Source: Gammaproteobacteria bacterium
Lineage (GTDB): Bacteria > Pseudomonadota > Gammaproteobacteria > Steroidobacterales > Woeseiaceae
Direction of reading: 5' to 3'
Length of the DNA stretch: 47,457 nt
NCBI GenBank assembly: GCA_030429005.1
Contig: JAUIDP010000018.1
Span: 1-47,457 of the forward strand
The notes beneath the pieces were generated by a model, which was not told where the DNA came from, made no database searches, and worked only from the letters and a program-made list of their open reading frames with translations. Positions 6,950-15,744 of this stretch are shown in pieces; positions within the stretch are counted from its first letter, which is position 1; the number at the start of each line of letters is the position of its first letter. The position numbers were made by a program, and so were the translations under genes.

Positions 6950-7594
6950 ATGCATGACAGGCACCTCACTCCGCTCGACAGGTTCCTCGCGGGACTGTCG
7001 GATGCGCTCGCAACCGCGGCGGCTCCAACGAGCCGGCCGGCACGCGAAAACCCGGCAGCAGGGATTGAAGAGGCTGACCTCGATGCCAGTGCCCGGCAGC
7101 ATGCCGCCGGGCTCATGCGCGTCAATCATGCCGGCGAGATCGCGGCGCAGGGTCTTTACCAGGGACACGCGGCAGTTGCCCGCGAGGAGAATCTCAGGGA
7201 ACAAATGCGCCAGTCGGCCGACGAGGAGTTCGATCACCTGGCCTGGTGCGAGCAACGTCTCAACGAACTCGACGCGAAACCCAGCAAATTGAACCCGCTC
7301 TGGTATGCCGGCTCATTTGCCATCGGAGCGGCGAGCGGACTGCTGGGCGACAAGTGGAGTCTCGGCTTTATCGAAGAGACAGAACGGCAGGTTTGCGAGC
7401 ACCTCGGCGGCCACCTGCAACGCCTGCCCGAAGCGGATGCACGCAGCCGCGCGATCGTCCGGCAAATGCGTGACGAAGAGCAGGAGCACGGCGAGAAAGC
7501 CGCGGCAGCGGGTGCGGCCGAGCTGCCACGGCCGATAAAGGATTTGATGCGACTCACATCGAAGGTGATGACCGGCACTGCCTATCGCCTTTAA
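6950..7594 (+). CDS. coq7: Ubiquinone biosynthesis hydroxylase Coq7 (demethoxyubiquinone hydroxylase)
   Basis: A 214-residue di-iron carboxylate protein of the Coq7 family, catalysing the last ring hydroxylation of ubiquinone synthesis at the membrane. Iron ligands are seen in [14 protein letters not shown] near residue 60, [15 protein letters not shown] near residue 90 and [11 protein letters not shown] near residue 178. A hydrophobic stretch, [18 protein letters not shown], lies between them and probably contacts the membrane. Use of Coq7 rather than UbiF is typical of Pseudomonas/Xanthomonas-like lineages. The gene starts only 7 nt after a -10 box. It is followed by crp after 84 nt. Confidence 0.95.
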   Translation: MHDRHLTPLDRFLAGLSDALATAAAPTSRPARENPAAGIEEADLDASARQHAAGLMRVNHAGEIAAQGLYQGHAAVAREENLREQMRQSADEEFDHLAWCEQRLNELDAKPSKLNPLWYAGSFAIGAASGLLGDKWSLGFIEETERQVCEHLGGHLQRLPEADARSRAIVRQMRDEEQEHGEKAAAAGAAELPRPIKDLMRLTSKVMTGTAYRL

Positions 7595-7678
7595 ATCAGA
7601 CAAATCACGGACTTAGCTTGCCCTTCAGGGCTATCTGTATTAAAAGAGGTTGCGCAGCCGCGTAGAGGAAACCACCGA

Positions 7679-8332
7679 ATGCAAACAACAGCAAAAACCC
7701 TGAGCGATGTACCGGCGATTAACCGATTCTTGAGCTACTGCCGCGTGCGTACTGTGCCGTCGAAGACGGTCATGATTCACGCCGGCGACCTGCCGGATGT
7801 CCTGTACTACATTGTCGATGGCTCCGTCGAAGTCATGATCGAAGACGAGGACGGCAATGAGATGGTGCTTGCCTACCTGAACAAGGGACAGTTCTTCGGC
7901 GAAATGGGCCTGTTCTATGAACAGCCGACGCGCAGCGCTTGGGTACGCACCCGTACCGAATGCGAAATTGCCGAAATGACCTATCCGCGTTTTCGCCAGA
8001 TTGCCAGCGAAAGTCCCGGCCTGGTGTTCGAGCTCGCGACACAACTGGCAACCCGGCTGGACCGCACGAACCGCAAGCTCGGCGACCTCGCGTTCGTCGA
8101 TGTCACCGGGCGGGTAGCACACGCGATCATGGATCTTTGTAATGAGCCGGACGCAATGACCCACCCGGACGGCATGCAAATCAAGGTAAGCCGGCAGGAA
8201 CTCAGCCGCCTGGTCGGCTGCTCACGCGAAATGGCCGGCCGTGTACTGAAGGTCCTGGAAGAACAGGGCCTGGTCACAGCCAGCGGCAAGACCATCGTCG
8301 TCTACGGCGCCCGCCCCAACCGCAAACACTAA
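7679..8332 (+). CDS. crp: CRP-family global regulator (CRP/Vfr/Clp)
   Basis: A 217-residue protein with an N-terminal cyclic-nucleotide-binding jelly roll and a C-terminal winged helix. The cAMP pocket GEMGLFYEQPTRSAWVR (about residues 80-96) keeps the Glu, Arg and Ser that contact cAMP in E. coli CRP. The recognition helix VGCSREMAGRVLK keeps the Arg-Glu-x-x-x-Arg pattern that reads TGTGA half-sites. It should therefore be a true cAMP (or, as in xanthomonad Clp, c-di-GMP) responsive activator; the conserved pocket favours cAMP. A GAGG site precedes the ATG. A perfect hairpin repeat follows the stop immediately. Confidence 0.93.
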   Translation: MQTTAKTLSDVPAINRFLSYCRVRTVPSKTVMIHAGDLPDVLYYIVDGSVEVMIEDEDGNEMVLAYLNKGQFFGEMGLFYEQPTRSAWVRTRTECEIAEMTYPRFRQIASESPGLVFELATQLATRLDRTNRKLGDLAFVDVTGRVAHAIMDLCNEPDAMTHPDGMQIKVSRQELSRLVGCSREMAGRVLKVLEEQGLVTASGKTIVVYGARPNRKH

Positions 8333-8333
8333 T

Positions 8334-8410
8334 AAAAGCCGTGACAGTTACTACTTACACCTTTTTCGAGCTTACGAAAAAGGTGTAAGTAGTAACTGTC
8401 ACGGCTTTTT
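8334..8410. repeat. Perfect 35-bp-stem palindrome between crp and rpe (copy 1)
   Basis: Left arm 8334-8368 and right arm 8375-8409 are exact reverse complements around a 6-nt loop (AGCTTA). The arm contains GTGACAGTTACTACTTACAC, shared exactly with the second copy at 44382-44455. A-runs and T-runs flank it on both sides, so it can terminate transcription in both directions between the convergent crp and rpe. It begins right after the crp TAA, and the last codons and stop of rpe lie inside its right arm. It looks like a dispersed REP/MITE-like element recruited as terminator. Confidence 0.9.
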
Positions 8411-9067
8411 GGTGAGTTGTGATCTCATTGCGGCGATGGTTGCTTCGTAGTCCTCGCTGCCGAAGATTGCCGAGCCGGCGACGAAGGTGTCTGCGCCCGC
8501 TGCTGCGATTTCCCCGATGTTGTCGACTTTGACGCCGCCGTCGATCTCGAGGCGAATCTCGTACCCGCTCGCATCAATCATCGCACGCGCTGCTCGCAAC
8601 TTCTCGAGCGCCGAGCGAATGAACTTCTGCCCGCCAAAGCCCGGGTTGACCGACATGACCAGGACCATGTCGACCTTGTCCATCACATGCTCCAGGCAGT
8701 GCAGCGGCGTCGCCGGGTTAAAGACCAGGCCGGCCTTGCAGCCCTCGTCACGAATCAACGCCAGCGACCGGTCGATATGCGGGCTGGCTTCCGGGTGAAA
8801 GGTGATATAGCTGGCCCCTGCCCTGGCAAAATCCGGGATTATCCGGTCCACCGGCTCAACCATCAGGTGCACATCGATCGGCGCTTCGATGCCAAAGTTC
8901 CTCAGCGCTTCGCAAATCAGCGGCCCAATCGTCAGGTTGGGGACGTAGTGATTGTCCATGACATCGAAGTGCACCATGTCAGCACCGGCATCGAGTACTG
9001 CACGCACGTCGTCGCCCAAGCGTGCGAAGTCGGCGGATAGTATTGAAGGTGCAATAAGTGGCGTCAC
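8399..9067 (-). CDS. rpe: Ribulose-phosphate 3-epimerase
   Basis: A 222-residue TIM-barrel protein that interconverts ribulose 5-phosphate and xylulose 5-phosphate. Family motifs are [15 protein letters not shown] at the N-terminus, [17 protein letters not shown] near residue 34, [16 protein letters not shown] near residue 132 and [11 protein letters not shown] near residue 175, providing the metal and phosphate ligands. The start codon is GTG (9065-9067). The final residues KKP and the TGA stop are encoded by the arm of the palindrome at 8334-8410. It is thus a 3' end remodelled by a repeat. Confidence 0.96.
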   Translation of the reverse strand: MTPLIAPSILSADFARLGDDVRAVLDAGADMVHFDVMDNHYVPNLTIGPLICEALRNFGIEAPIDVHLMVEPVDRIIPDFARAGASYITFHPEASPHIDRSLALIRDEGCKAGLVFNPATPLHCLEHVMDKVDMVLVMSVNPGFGGQKFIRSALEKLRAARAMIDASGYEIRLEIDGGVKVDNIGEIAAAGADTFVAGSAIFGSEDYEATIAAMRSQLTKKP

Positions 9068-9113
9068 TGTCAGTCCCCGAAATTTTACGCAAATGTACCT
9101 GAGCCGGCCGGCA

Positions 9114-9968
9114 CTAGCGAATTGAACGCCGCGCTTTCAGCATTTCGTAAGCGCTGCGGATGTCTTTCGTCCGCTGCTCCGCAGCCGCAACTTCCTCGGC
9201 GCCCGGATTATTTGCTGCAATCTTGTCGGGGTGGTTCCGGCTCATCAGGCGCCGGTACGCCTGCTTGACTTCTGCATTGCTTGCAGACGTTTCAACGCCC
9301 AGGGTTGCGTAGGCATGCCGCACACGACTTGCGTCGGCATTTCCTTCCGGCGAGTGCCGGAAGCCCTTCTGCGCACGCAGCATGGCCTCGAGTTGAGCAA
9401 GCTCCACCCGGCCGATGTCGAATTCCTGGCACATGGTCCACAACAGCGCCCTTTCGTGCTGGCTGACCCTGTCCTTCGACAGGACCACTTCGAGTACCAG
9501 CCGCATAAACAGCTGTCGCAGCTCGGGGTTGCGCGCAGCGCTTCGGCGCACTTCTCGCATGCTGGATTGCAGCGGAAAGTCGGCACGCTTGCCTTCGTCG
9601 AACCAGTGCATGGCACTGCGCACCTTCGCGGGACCAAGACTTAGTCGATGCATGATGGCGCGGGTCGCGCGAATCTCGTTCTCGCTGACGCGGCCGTCGG
9701 ACTTCGCCAGGTGACCGAGCGCCTGGAATAACGGCCGGACGAATGCTTCGGGCAACCGGGCAGCGGCCTTGTCCTGCGTTTCGAAATCACGCGAGCGCGC
9801 TGTGAATCCCCGATCGAACTGGTGACCAAGCAACAGGCCGAGCAACATGAACAACGGCTTCAGCGTTGCCGCCCCGGCCAGCGTGCCTATGATTTTGCCC
9901 CAGTACAATCGAGCGCCTCGCGATAAACCGTTGCGTAATCCTATCGCAACGGTAATCATCCGTGTCAT
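9114..9968 (-). CDS. djlA: Co-chaperone DjlA (membrane-anchored DnaJ-like)
   Basis: A 284-residue protein. An N-terminal membrane anchor ([11 protein letters not shown] through [14 protein letters not shown]) is followed by a TerB-like helical domain (about residues 75-190) and a C-terminal J domain starting near residue 218, with the HPD motif in [10 protein letters not shown]. This is the DjlA layout; it stimulates DnaK at the inner membrane. The start is uncertain: ATG 9966-9968 shares bases with the divergent purC ATG (9967-9969), and ATG 9957-9959 is an alternative three codons in. Either way its promoter must lie inside purC coding sequence. Confidence 0.9.
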   Translation of the reverse strand: MTRMITVAIGLRNGLSRGARLYWGKIIGTLAGAATLKPLFMLLGLLLGHQFDRGFTARSRDFETQDKAAARLPEAFVRPLFQALGHLAKSDGRVSENEIRATRAIMHRLSLGPAKVRSAMHWFDEGKRADFPLQSSMREVRRSAARNPELRQLFMRLVLEVVLSKDRVSQHERALLWTMCQEFDIGRVELAQLEAMLRAQKGFRHSPEGNADASRVRHAYATLGVETSASNAEVKQAYRRLMSRNHPDKIAANNPGAEEVAAAEQRTKDIRSAYEMLKARRSIR

Positions 9969-10857
9969 GAATTCTGACGCAGCGCTTTTCTACTCCGAAA
10001 TTCCCGAGCTCGAGCTGCTGAGCCGGGGCAAGGTTCGCGACATTTACAGCGTCGACGATCAACACCTGCTGATCGTCACCAGCGACCGGTTATCGGCCTA
10101 CGACGTCGTCCTGCCGGACCCGATACCCGGCAAGGGCAGCGTGTTGACCCGCATCTCGCTGCGCTGGTTCGACATGATGCAGGACCTGGTCGCCAACCAG
10201 CTGACCGAACTCACGGTTGCCGATGTCATTGCCGATACCGCACTCGCTGCAGGCTTGCAGGACCGCGCCCTGGTCGTGAAAAGGTTGCAGCCACTGCCGA
10301 TCGAAGCAGTCGTGCGCGGTTACCTCATTGGCTCCGGCTGGCGCGACTACCAGGAAAGCGGCCAGACTTCGGGCATCGTTCTGCCGGACGGCATGCAGCA
10401 GGCGGAGCGACTGCCACACACGATGTTTACGCCAGCCTCCAAGGCAGCGGCCGGCGACCACGATGAGAATATCAGTTTCGAAGATGTCGTCGACCTGATC
10501 GGTACGGACAGGGCCGGCGAAGTCCGCGATCTCGCCATACGCATCTATGAGCGCGCGGCAGCCTATGCCCGGGATAGGGGCATCGTCATCGCCGACACCA
10601 AGTTCGAGTTCGGCCTGGACAAGGACGGCAAGCTGCACCTGATCGACGAAGTCCTGACACCCGACTCATCGCGATTCTGGCCGATGGACGAATACCGGCC
10701 AGGCATCAGCCCGCCCAGTTTCGACAAGCAATTCGTGCGTGACTATCTCGACACGCTGGACTGGGACCGCACTGCCCCCGGGCCAACGCTGCCAGCGGAA
10801 ATCCTCGAAAGGACAGCCGCGAAGTACGAGGAAGCCTGCACGCGCCTGTTTGGCTGA
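9967..10857 (+). CDS. purC: SAICAR synthetase (phosphoribosylaminoimidazole-succinocarboxamide synthase)
   Basis: A 296-residue enzyme joining CAIR and aspartate with ATP in purine synthesis. Family motifs are LLSRGKVRDIYSVDDQHLLI near residue 17, VVRGYLIGSGWRDYQ near residue 117 and LIDEVLTPDSSRFWP near residue 225. It is the longer, roughly 300-residue type found in many proteobacteria and yeast-like PurC. The ATG at 9967 fits the family N-terminus ([18 protein letters not shown]). It overlaps the divergent djlA start by two bases. The other purine genes purE and purK lie about 5 kb downstream. Confidence 0.96.
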   Translation: MNSDAALFYSEIPELELLSRGKVRDIYSVDDQHLLIVTSDRLSAYDVVLPDPIPGKGSVLTRISLRWFDMMQDLVANQLTELTVADVIADTALAAGLQDRALVVKRLQPLPIEAVVRGYLIGSGWRDYQESGQTSGIVLPDGMQQAERLPHTMFTPASKAAAGDHDENISFEDVVDLIGTDRAGEVRDLAIRIYERAAAYARDRGIVIADTKFEFGLDKDGKLHLIDEVLTPDSSRFWPMDEYRPGISPPSFDKQFVRDYLDTLDWDRTAPGPTLPAEILERTAAKYEEACTRLFG

Positions 10858-10894
10858 CCGGGCAGCCGAATCCGATAGCCTGTAATATCGCCCC

Positions 10895-12211
10895 ATGATC
10901 GCCAGACTGCGACAACGCTTCGACAAGCTGGTATGGACGAATCAGCTGCATGCCTACGGCCTGCCTGGCCGCATACTAACGAATGTCCTGCGATATCTCG
11001 TCGCCCTGATCCGCGACATGTTTGCCGGTGGCCTGATGATGCGCTCGATGAGCCTGGTCTATACGACACTGCTGTCGATCGTGCCGTTGCTCGCTTTCAG
11101 TTTCGCAGTCTTCAAGGCCTTCGGCGGCGAAGATGCACTGGAGCCCGTACTCAACTGGTGGTTCGAAACAATGGGTGCCCAGGGCGCCGAGATGTCTCAC
11201 CAGGTCATCGCGCTGGTGCAAAACGTCAAGGTCGGCGCACTCGGCGGCATCAGCCTGGCTTTCTTCATCTACACCGCCGTTTCGATGGTGCAGAAAATCG
11301 AGGAGAGTTTTAACTACGTCTGGCATGTCGCCAAGCGCATGAACTTTGCGCGCCGCATGATCGAGTATCTCGTCGTGCTGCTGGTCGGACCGGTACTCGT
11401 GATCATTGCGATCGGCATGATTGCCTCGCTGAAGAGCAATACGATCGTGCAGTGGCTGCTGCACTTCGAGTTCCTGGGCCCTATCGTCGTCGCCACCAGC
11501 AAGATGACGCCCTACCTGCTGGTCACCGGCGTATTCACGTTCCTGTACGTCTACATGCCCAACACCCGGGTACAGTTTCGTTCCGCCCTTATCGGCGGCC
11601 TGGCCGCAGGCTTTTCATGGGCCAGCGTAGGCGTGATCTTTGCAACCTTTGTCGTCTACTCGACGCGCACGCAGCTCATCTACTCCGGTTTTGCCGTCGC
11701 GATCACGACGCTGATCTGGCTGTATGTCAACTGGCTGATCCTGCTGATGGGAGCGCAACTCGCTTTCTACCACCAGAATCCGGCCTACCTGCGCATCGGC
11801 CGCCGCGAACCGCACCTGTCGAACACGATGCGGGAACGCCTGGCGCTGAACGTCATGTACCTGATCGGTCGGGCGTTTCGCGAAGGCAAGCATGCCGAAA
11901 CGGTGCAGTCACTCGCCGAGCATATGAAGATACCGTCAGTCACGCTGACGCCGATCATCGCCGGCCTGGAAGAAGACAAGCTGCTCACAACGACCGAGAG
12001 CGAGGACCTGGTGCCGGGCCGCGAGCTGTCACGTATGAAGCTCGCCGATGTGCTCGCCGTCGTACGCGATCACGGCGAGACCGGGTCGTACCGCGAACCG
12101 AAATGGGAAAAGCTGATCGATAGCCTGGGCGATAAACTGGATGCATCCATCGCGGACGCCGTTGGCGATCGCACGCTCGCCGACCTGCTCGACGAGGGCG
12201 ACGCCAGGTAG
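10895..12211 (+). CDS. yihY: YihY/BrkB family inner-membrane protein with C-terminal winged-helix-like domain
   Basis: A 438-residue protein. About six transmembrane segments lie between residues 45 and 295 (for example SLVYTTLLSIVPLLAFSFAV, LVVLLVGPVLVIIAIGM and WLYVNWLILLMGAQLAFY), the YihY/BrkB pattern once annotated as RNase BN. The last 140 residues are soluble, with a LAEHMKIPSVTLTPIIAGLEEDKLL segment that looks like a winged helix, a common extension in this family. Function is unsettled; membrane transport or efflux has been proposed. A TAATAT box ends 6 nt before the ATG. The stop abuts the convergent amidohydrolase stop without any spacer. Confidence 0.88.
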   Translation: MIARLRQRFDKLVWTNQLHAYGLPGRILTNVLRYLVALIRDMFAGGLMMRSMSLVYTTLLSIVPLLAFSFAVFKAFGGEDALEPVLNWWFETMGAQGAEMSHQVIALVQNVKVGALGGISLAFFIYTAVSMVQKIEESFNYVWHVAKRMNFARRMIEYLVVLLVGPVLVIIAIGMIASLKSNTIVQWLLHFEFLGPIVVATSKMTPYLLVTGVFTFLYVYMPNTRVQFRSALIGGLAAGFSWASVGVIFATFVVYSTRTQLIYSGFAVAITTLIWLYVNWLILLMGAQLAFYHQNPAYLRIGRREPHLSNTMRERLALNVMYLIGRAFREGKHAETVQSLAEHMKIPSVTLTPIIAGLEEDKLLTTTESEDLVPGRELSRMKLADVLAVVRDHGETGSYREPKWEKLIDSLGDKLDASIADAVGDRTLADLLDEGDAR

Positions 12212-13438
12212 TCAGTCGGTTACGGCAAACGGAATTCGTCGCAGCGCGACCTTGCCGTTGCTCATGACGAACAGGACGTCCTGCAGCGCTTCGATGTGCG
12301 TCAGCGGGTTGGCCGGTACGAGAATCAGGTCCGCCTCGTAGCCCGGCACGATGCGGCCGGTCTGGTCCTGCAACTGCAGCAGTTCAGCCGAACTGGTCGT
12401 CGCAGCCTGCAAGGCCTCGAAATTACTCAATCCGAGTTGTACGAACCGCGCCACTTCGAGCGCGACTCGGTTCGTCGACTGGTTGTCATAGTAGTTGTCT
12501 GCCCCGGTCGCCAGCCTGACACCGATGGCATGCGCCTCGCGGATAGCGTTTTCCAACTGCGGCACCATGTGCTTGCCCCGCAGGCGCAAGACATGATCGT
12601 ACTGCTCTTCATTCATTTCATCCATCGTGACCCACGTCGGCACGAACCAGGTGCCGCGTTGCTGCATCAATCGCAGCGTTTCGGCCGACAGGTACGTGCC
12701 GTGTTCAATGCTGCGTGCACCGGCCAGCACTGCGGCGCGGGCGCCTTCGTCACCGTGCGCATGCACCATGACCGGCAGGTCACGTGCCGCCGCAGCGTCG
12801 ACGATAATGCGCAGCTGCCGCTCGCTATAAACCTGCTGGCGGGGATCGGTGTCCGGCAGACCGGCGCGCTCGGTACCGCGCGTCTTGATGACGTCGACGC
12901 CGCGGTCGGCGTTGATATTGACCAGCAGCTGCAGCTCTTCATCGCTGTCGACCTGCCCTTCTATCGCAACGAGACGCGGGTCGGCCAGCAACGTGTCGTC
13001 CAGGTCAGGGGTTACATAGATCCCCGCCGCAACAAAGTCGGGCCCGACGATTCGGCCCGCGCGCACGAGTTCCCGTAAGGCGACATCCTGGAACGCGGTA
13101 ACGCTTCCGCTGCGCAGCGTCGTCGTGCCGGAAACCAGTGCACGCTGCGCCTGCTCTAAGCTGCTCGCATGCGTGTGCACATCGAACAGGCCGGGCAACA
13201 GGTAGTTGCCCTCCATGTCGAGCGTCTCGTAACGAGCGGCGATCCGTGTATCACCATCGACAATCGCTTCGATCCTGCCGTCATCGACAAGGACTGTTAC
13301 GCCAGCCTGGATGCGATTGTCGATTCCATTGAACAGATTGGCATTGACCAGCGCATACGAACCGCTGTCGGCGACGGCGGCGATACTCGGTGTCAGCAGT
13401 GCCAGGGCAATTAACAGTTGTCGTGTCGGCATTCTCAT
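12212..13438 (-). CDS. Exported amidohydrolase (imidazolonepropionase-like)
   Basis: A 408-residue protein with a signal peptide (MRMPTRQLLIALALLTPSIAAVA) and an amidohydrolase-superfamily TIM barrel. Metal ligands are seen in LPGLFDVHTHAS near residue 88 (H-x-H), VMVHAHGDEG near residue 225, SIEHGTYL near residue 248 and RLATGADNYYD near residue 307. The C-terminal GRIVPGYEADLILVPANPL is the usual beta-sandwich return. Such exported enzymes are often metal-dependent peptidases or prolidase-like hydrolases, but the substrate is not readable. It is the last gene of a run with pmbA and the STAS-like gene (gaps of 15-17 nt). Confidence 0.85.
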   Translation of the reverse strand: MRMPTRQLLIALALLTPSIAAVADSGSYALVNANLFNGIDNRIQAGVTVLVDDGRIEAIVDGDTRIAARYETLDMEGNYLLPGLFDVHTHASSLEQAQRALVSGTTTLRSGSVTAFQDVALRELVRAGRIVGPDFVAAGIYVTPDLDDTLLADPRLVAIEGQVDSDEELQLLVNINADRGVDVIKTRGTERAGLPDTDPRQQVYSERQLRIIVDAAAARDLPVMVHAHGDEGARAAVLAGARSIEHGTYLSAETLRLMQQRGTWFVPTWVTMDEMNEEQYDHVLRLRGKHMVPQLENAIREAHAIGVRLATGADNYYDNQSTNRVALEVARFVQLGLSNFEALQAATTSSAELLQLQDQTGRIVPGYEADLILVPANPLTHIEALQDVLFVMSNGKVALRRIPFAVTD

Positions 13439-13453
13439 TCCCGTTGTCGGCGG

Positions 13454-13840
13454 TTATTCACCGTAGTGTTGCAGCCAGTGTGCGGCGGCCTCGTAATCGT
13501 CAACCGTGCGCACACGCCAGCCGCGCAGAACACTGGCGTTTTCGTAAAACTCGGCAATCCAGGCCGATGCCGGGTTGCGCGGCCGGATGACGGCGATCAG
13601 GCTGCTGCGTGCCATCTGTTTGGCCTCGTAGACTTCGTTCGGTATATCCAGCACATCGATGATCGTTGATTTCGGCGCGATCATCTCGGCCGCGTCGATG
13701 ATGTACCTGTCGACATTGTTCTGCTTGCCGAATTCGATGCGCGCTTTGGCAGCTGCCTGCAATTCCGGACCGGTGACCAGGCCGTTGAACGTCAGCACCA
13801 CGATCTGCGCATCGTTGTCCAGGTCCAGCTGCCACACCAT
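13454..13840 (-). CDS. STAS/SpoIIAA-like small soluble protein
   Basis: A 128-residue protein with no signal peptide or membrane segment. Alternating strands and helices (IVVLTFNGLVTGPELQAA, DRYIIDAAEMIAPKSTIIDV, RSSLIAVIRPRNPASAWIAEF, and a C-terminal TVDDYEAAAHWLQHYG) resemble SpoIIAA-like or STAS-type proteins whose last helix often follows a D-x-x-x-A-x-x-W-L pattern. No phosphoacceptor is obvious. It is sandwiched between pmbA and the exported amidohydrolase with short gaps, so it is co-transcribed. Function unknown. Confidence 0.7.
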   Translation of the reverse strand: MVWQLDLDNDAQIVVLTFNGLVTGPELQAAAKARIEFGKQNNVDRYIIDAAEMIAPKSTIIDVLDIPNEVYEAKQMARSSLIAVIRPRNPASAWIAEFYENASVLRGWRVRTVDDYEAAAHWLQHYGE

Positions 13841-13857
13841 ATCAGTCGCTCATCAGG

Positions 13858-15204
13858 TCAATTGCCGGCCACCGTCATCTCTTCTACAAGCAGGGAGCCG
13901 CAACGAATGCCGCCGCGCAAGTCCTGGTCATTGCCGATAGCGGCTATGCGCATGTACAGGTCACGCAGGTTGCCTGCGATCGTCACTTCGTGAACCGGAA
14001 ACCGGATCTCGCCATTCTCGACCCAGTGACCGACCGCTCCGCGTGAATAGTCACCGGTCACCGGGTTTACGCCCTGTCCAATCAACTCCTCGACGACAAG
14101 ACCCGTGCCCATTTCCCGGACCAGCGACGCCAGCGAGTCGCTGTTGCCCGGAACGATCAGGTTCTGCGTACCGCCCGCATTGGCCGTTGTTTTCAGGCCC
14201 AGGTGCCGAGCGGAATAGCTGCTCAGCACATAACCCTGCAGTACGCCATCTGCCACGATATCCCGGTCGTATGTCGCAACCCCTTCGCTGTCATAAACAA
14301 CACTGGACATACCCTTGGGCAGGTGCGGACGCTCCTGCACCGATACAAACTGCGGGAAGACCTGCTCGCCGGCCGCATCCAGCAGGAAGGATGCGCGCCG
14401 GTACTGCGCGCCGCCGGCGATCGCGCCGATTGCGTGACCGATAAATCCGCGTGCCAGTTCCGGCGTGAACAGCACCGGAACCCTGGTCGTCTTGATCTTG
14501 CGCGCACCGAGCCGGCTGACGGTGCGCTTCGCCGCAATCTCGCCCACGTGCTGCGCCGACTCGAGGTCAACGGCATCGCGCGCAGCGGTGTAGTAGTAGT
14601 CGCGCTGCATCTCACCGTCTTTCTCACCAAGCACCACGCAGCTCAGGCTATGGCTGGACTTCAGGTAGCTGCCAACAAAGCCGTGCGTATTGCCGTAGGC
14701 ACGCACGCTGCGGTTTGTCGAAACCGTTGCCCCTTCGGAATTGTTGATGCGCGAATCGTAGTTCAATGCGGCCCGCTCGCATTCGATGGCCAGCGCTATC
14801 GCATCGGCCGAATCCAGCGCCCACGGATGGTCGAGATCAAGGTCTTTGATCTCCGGGCACATCAGCTCGGCATCGGCGAGACCGGCGTGTTGATCCTTGG
14901 CCGTAAAACTGGCAAATGCACAGGCTTTCTGCACGGCCTCGCGGATCGATGCCGGCGACACGTCGGACGTGCTCGCGTTGCCCTTGCAACGGTTCTTGTA
15001 AACCGTAATGCCGAGCCCGCGATCATTGGTGAATTCGAGGTTTTCGACTTCGCCGAGCCTGGCAGTTGTCGACAATCCCAGGTCGTGGCTGGCGGCAACC
15101 TCGGCCTGGTCGGCTCCCTGTGCAACCGCTTCATCCAGTGCGATGTGCAGCAGCGCTTCGAGTTCTTGCTGACCCAGCGATGCCGTTGTGGCAATGTCGC
15201 CCAT
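13858..15204 (-). CDS. pmbA: Metalloprotease subunit PmbA/TldE
   Basis: A 448-residue protein of the peptidase U62 family. TldE has no HExxxH motif of its own and pairs with TldD, encoded at 19176-20627, to form the active heterodimer that trims unfolded or modified peptides. Recognisable stretches are FTNDRGLGITVYKNRCKGNAS in the first third, GFIGHAIGAIAGGAQYRR near residue 252, and the C-terminal GDYSRGAVGHWVENGEIRFPVHEVTIAGNL block. It is divergent from darP, an arrangement shared with E. coli pmbA-yjgA. Its downstream genes are the STAS-like protein and the amidohydrolase. Confidence 0.94.
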   Translation of the reverse strand: MGDIATTASLGQQELEALLHIALDEAVAQGADQAEVAASHDLGLSTTARLGEVENLEFTNDRGLGITVYKNRCKGNASTSDVSPASIREAVQKACAFASFTAKDQHAGLADAELMCPEIKDLDLDHPWALDSADAIALAIECERAALNYDSRINNSEGATVSTNRSVRAYGNTHGFVGSYLKSSHSLSCVVLGEKDGEMQRDYYYTAARDAVDLESAQHVGEIAAKRTVSRLGARKIKTTRVPVLFTPELARGFIGHAIGAIAGGAQYRRASFLLDAAGEQVFPQFVSVQERPHLPKGMSSVVYDSEGVATYDRDIVADGVLQGYVLSSYSARHLGLKTTANAGGTQNLIVPGNSDSLASLVREMGTGLVVEELIGQGVNPVTGDYSRGAVGHWVENGEIRFPVHEVTIAGNLRDLYMRIAAIGNDQDLRGGIRCGSLLVEEMTVAGN

Positions 15205-15252
15205 AAATCAATTCTCTCCAGTCCATTCGCCAACCCCGGGGTAGCTTAGCCG

Positions 15253-15744
15253 GTGACAATATATAAGCCCAGCAAAAACGCGCGCAAACGCGAGCAACAG
15301 GCGCTGCAGCAGCTTGGCGAGCACCTGATTCCGCTGAAGCCCGAGGAACTGGACGCGATGGGGCTCAGCGAGGACTTGCTCGAAGCAGTTCGCGCCGCCG
15401 CCCGCATGAAGTCGCGCGAAGCGCTGCGCCGGCAAAAACAACTGATCGGGAAGCTGATGCGCAAGGCAGACGCCGACCTCGTGCGCGCACGACTCGAACA
15501 ACTTGGCGCCCGCGAACGCGGCGAGAAGCAGTTGTTTGCACGCGCTGAGAAGTGGCGCGATCGATTGCTGCGAGGCGGCTTCGACGCTCTGCAGGAATTC
15601 ACGGCCGCAACCGGCCACGACGACCAGGAACTTCGAGAACTGCTTCGGCAACTCGATGTCACCGTCAACGAGCGCGCCGAGAAAACGCTGAAGCGGCAAG
15701 TTTTCCGGCGCGTGCATGCCATTCTGGTTAAAATCGCGCCATGA
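15253..15744 (+). CDS. darP: Ribosome biogenesis factor DarP (YjgA)
   Basis: A 163-residue basic, all-helical protein of the DUF615/YjgA family that binds late 50S assembly intermediates. It shows the family [22 protein letters not shown]-terminus, [18 protein letters not shown] near residue 55 and the [25 protein letters not shown]-terminal helix. The start is GTG at 15253 with no ribosome binding site. The gene is divergent from pmbA by 48 nt, as in E. coli. Its end overlaps purE by 4 nt (ATGA). Confidence 0.93.
   Translation: MTIYKPSKNARKREQQALQQLGEHLIPLKPEELDAMGLSEDLLEAVRAAARMKSREALRRQKQLIGKLMRKADADLVRARLEQLGARERGEKQLFARAEKWRDRLLRGGFDALQEFTAATGHDDQELRELLRQLDVTVNERAEKTLKRQVFRRVHAILVKIAP

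Noticed and set aside
7595-7678. CRP-type operator before crp (autoregulation)
   Set aside because: No TGTGA-N6-TCACA-like pair could be found in the gap; the ATCACGG at 7604-7610 has no partner half-site.
13454-15204. A RiPP biosynthetic cluster around pmbA
   Set aside because: Neighbours are a STAS-like protein and a generic exported amidohydrolase; no precursor peptide, cyclodehydratase or transporter is present, and tldD/pmbA are housekeeping genes in this group.
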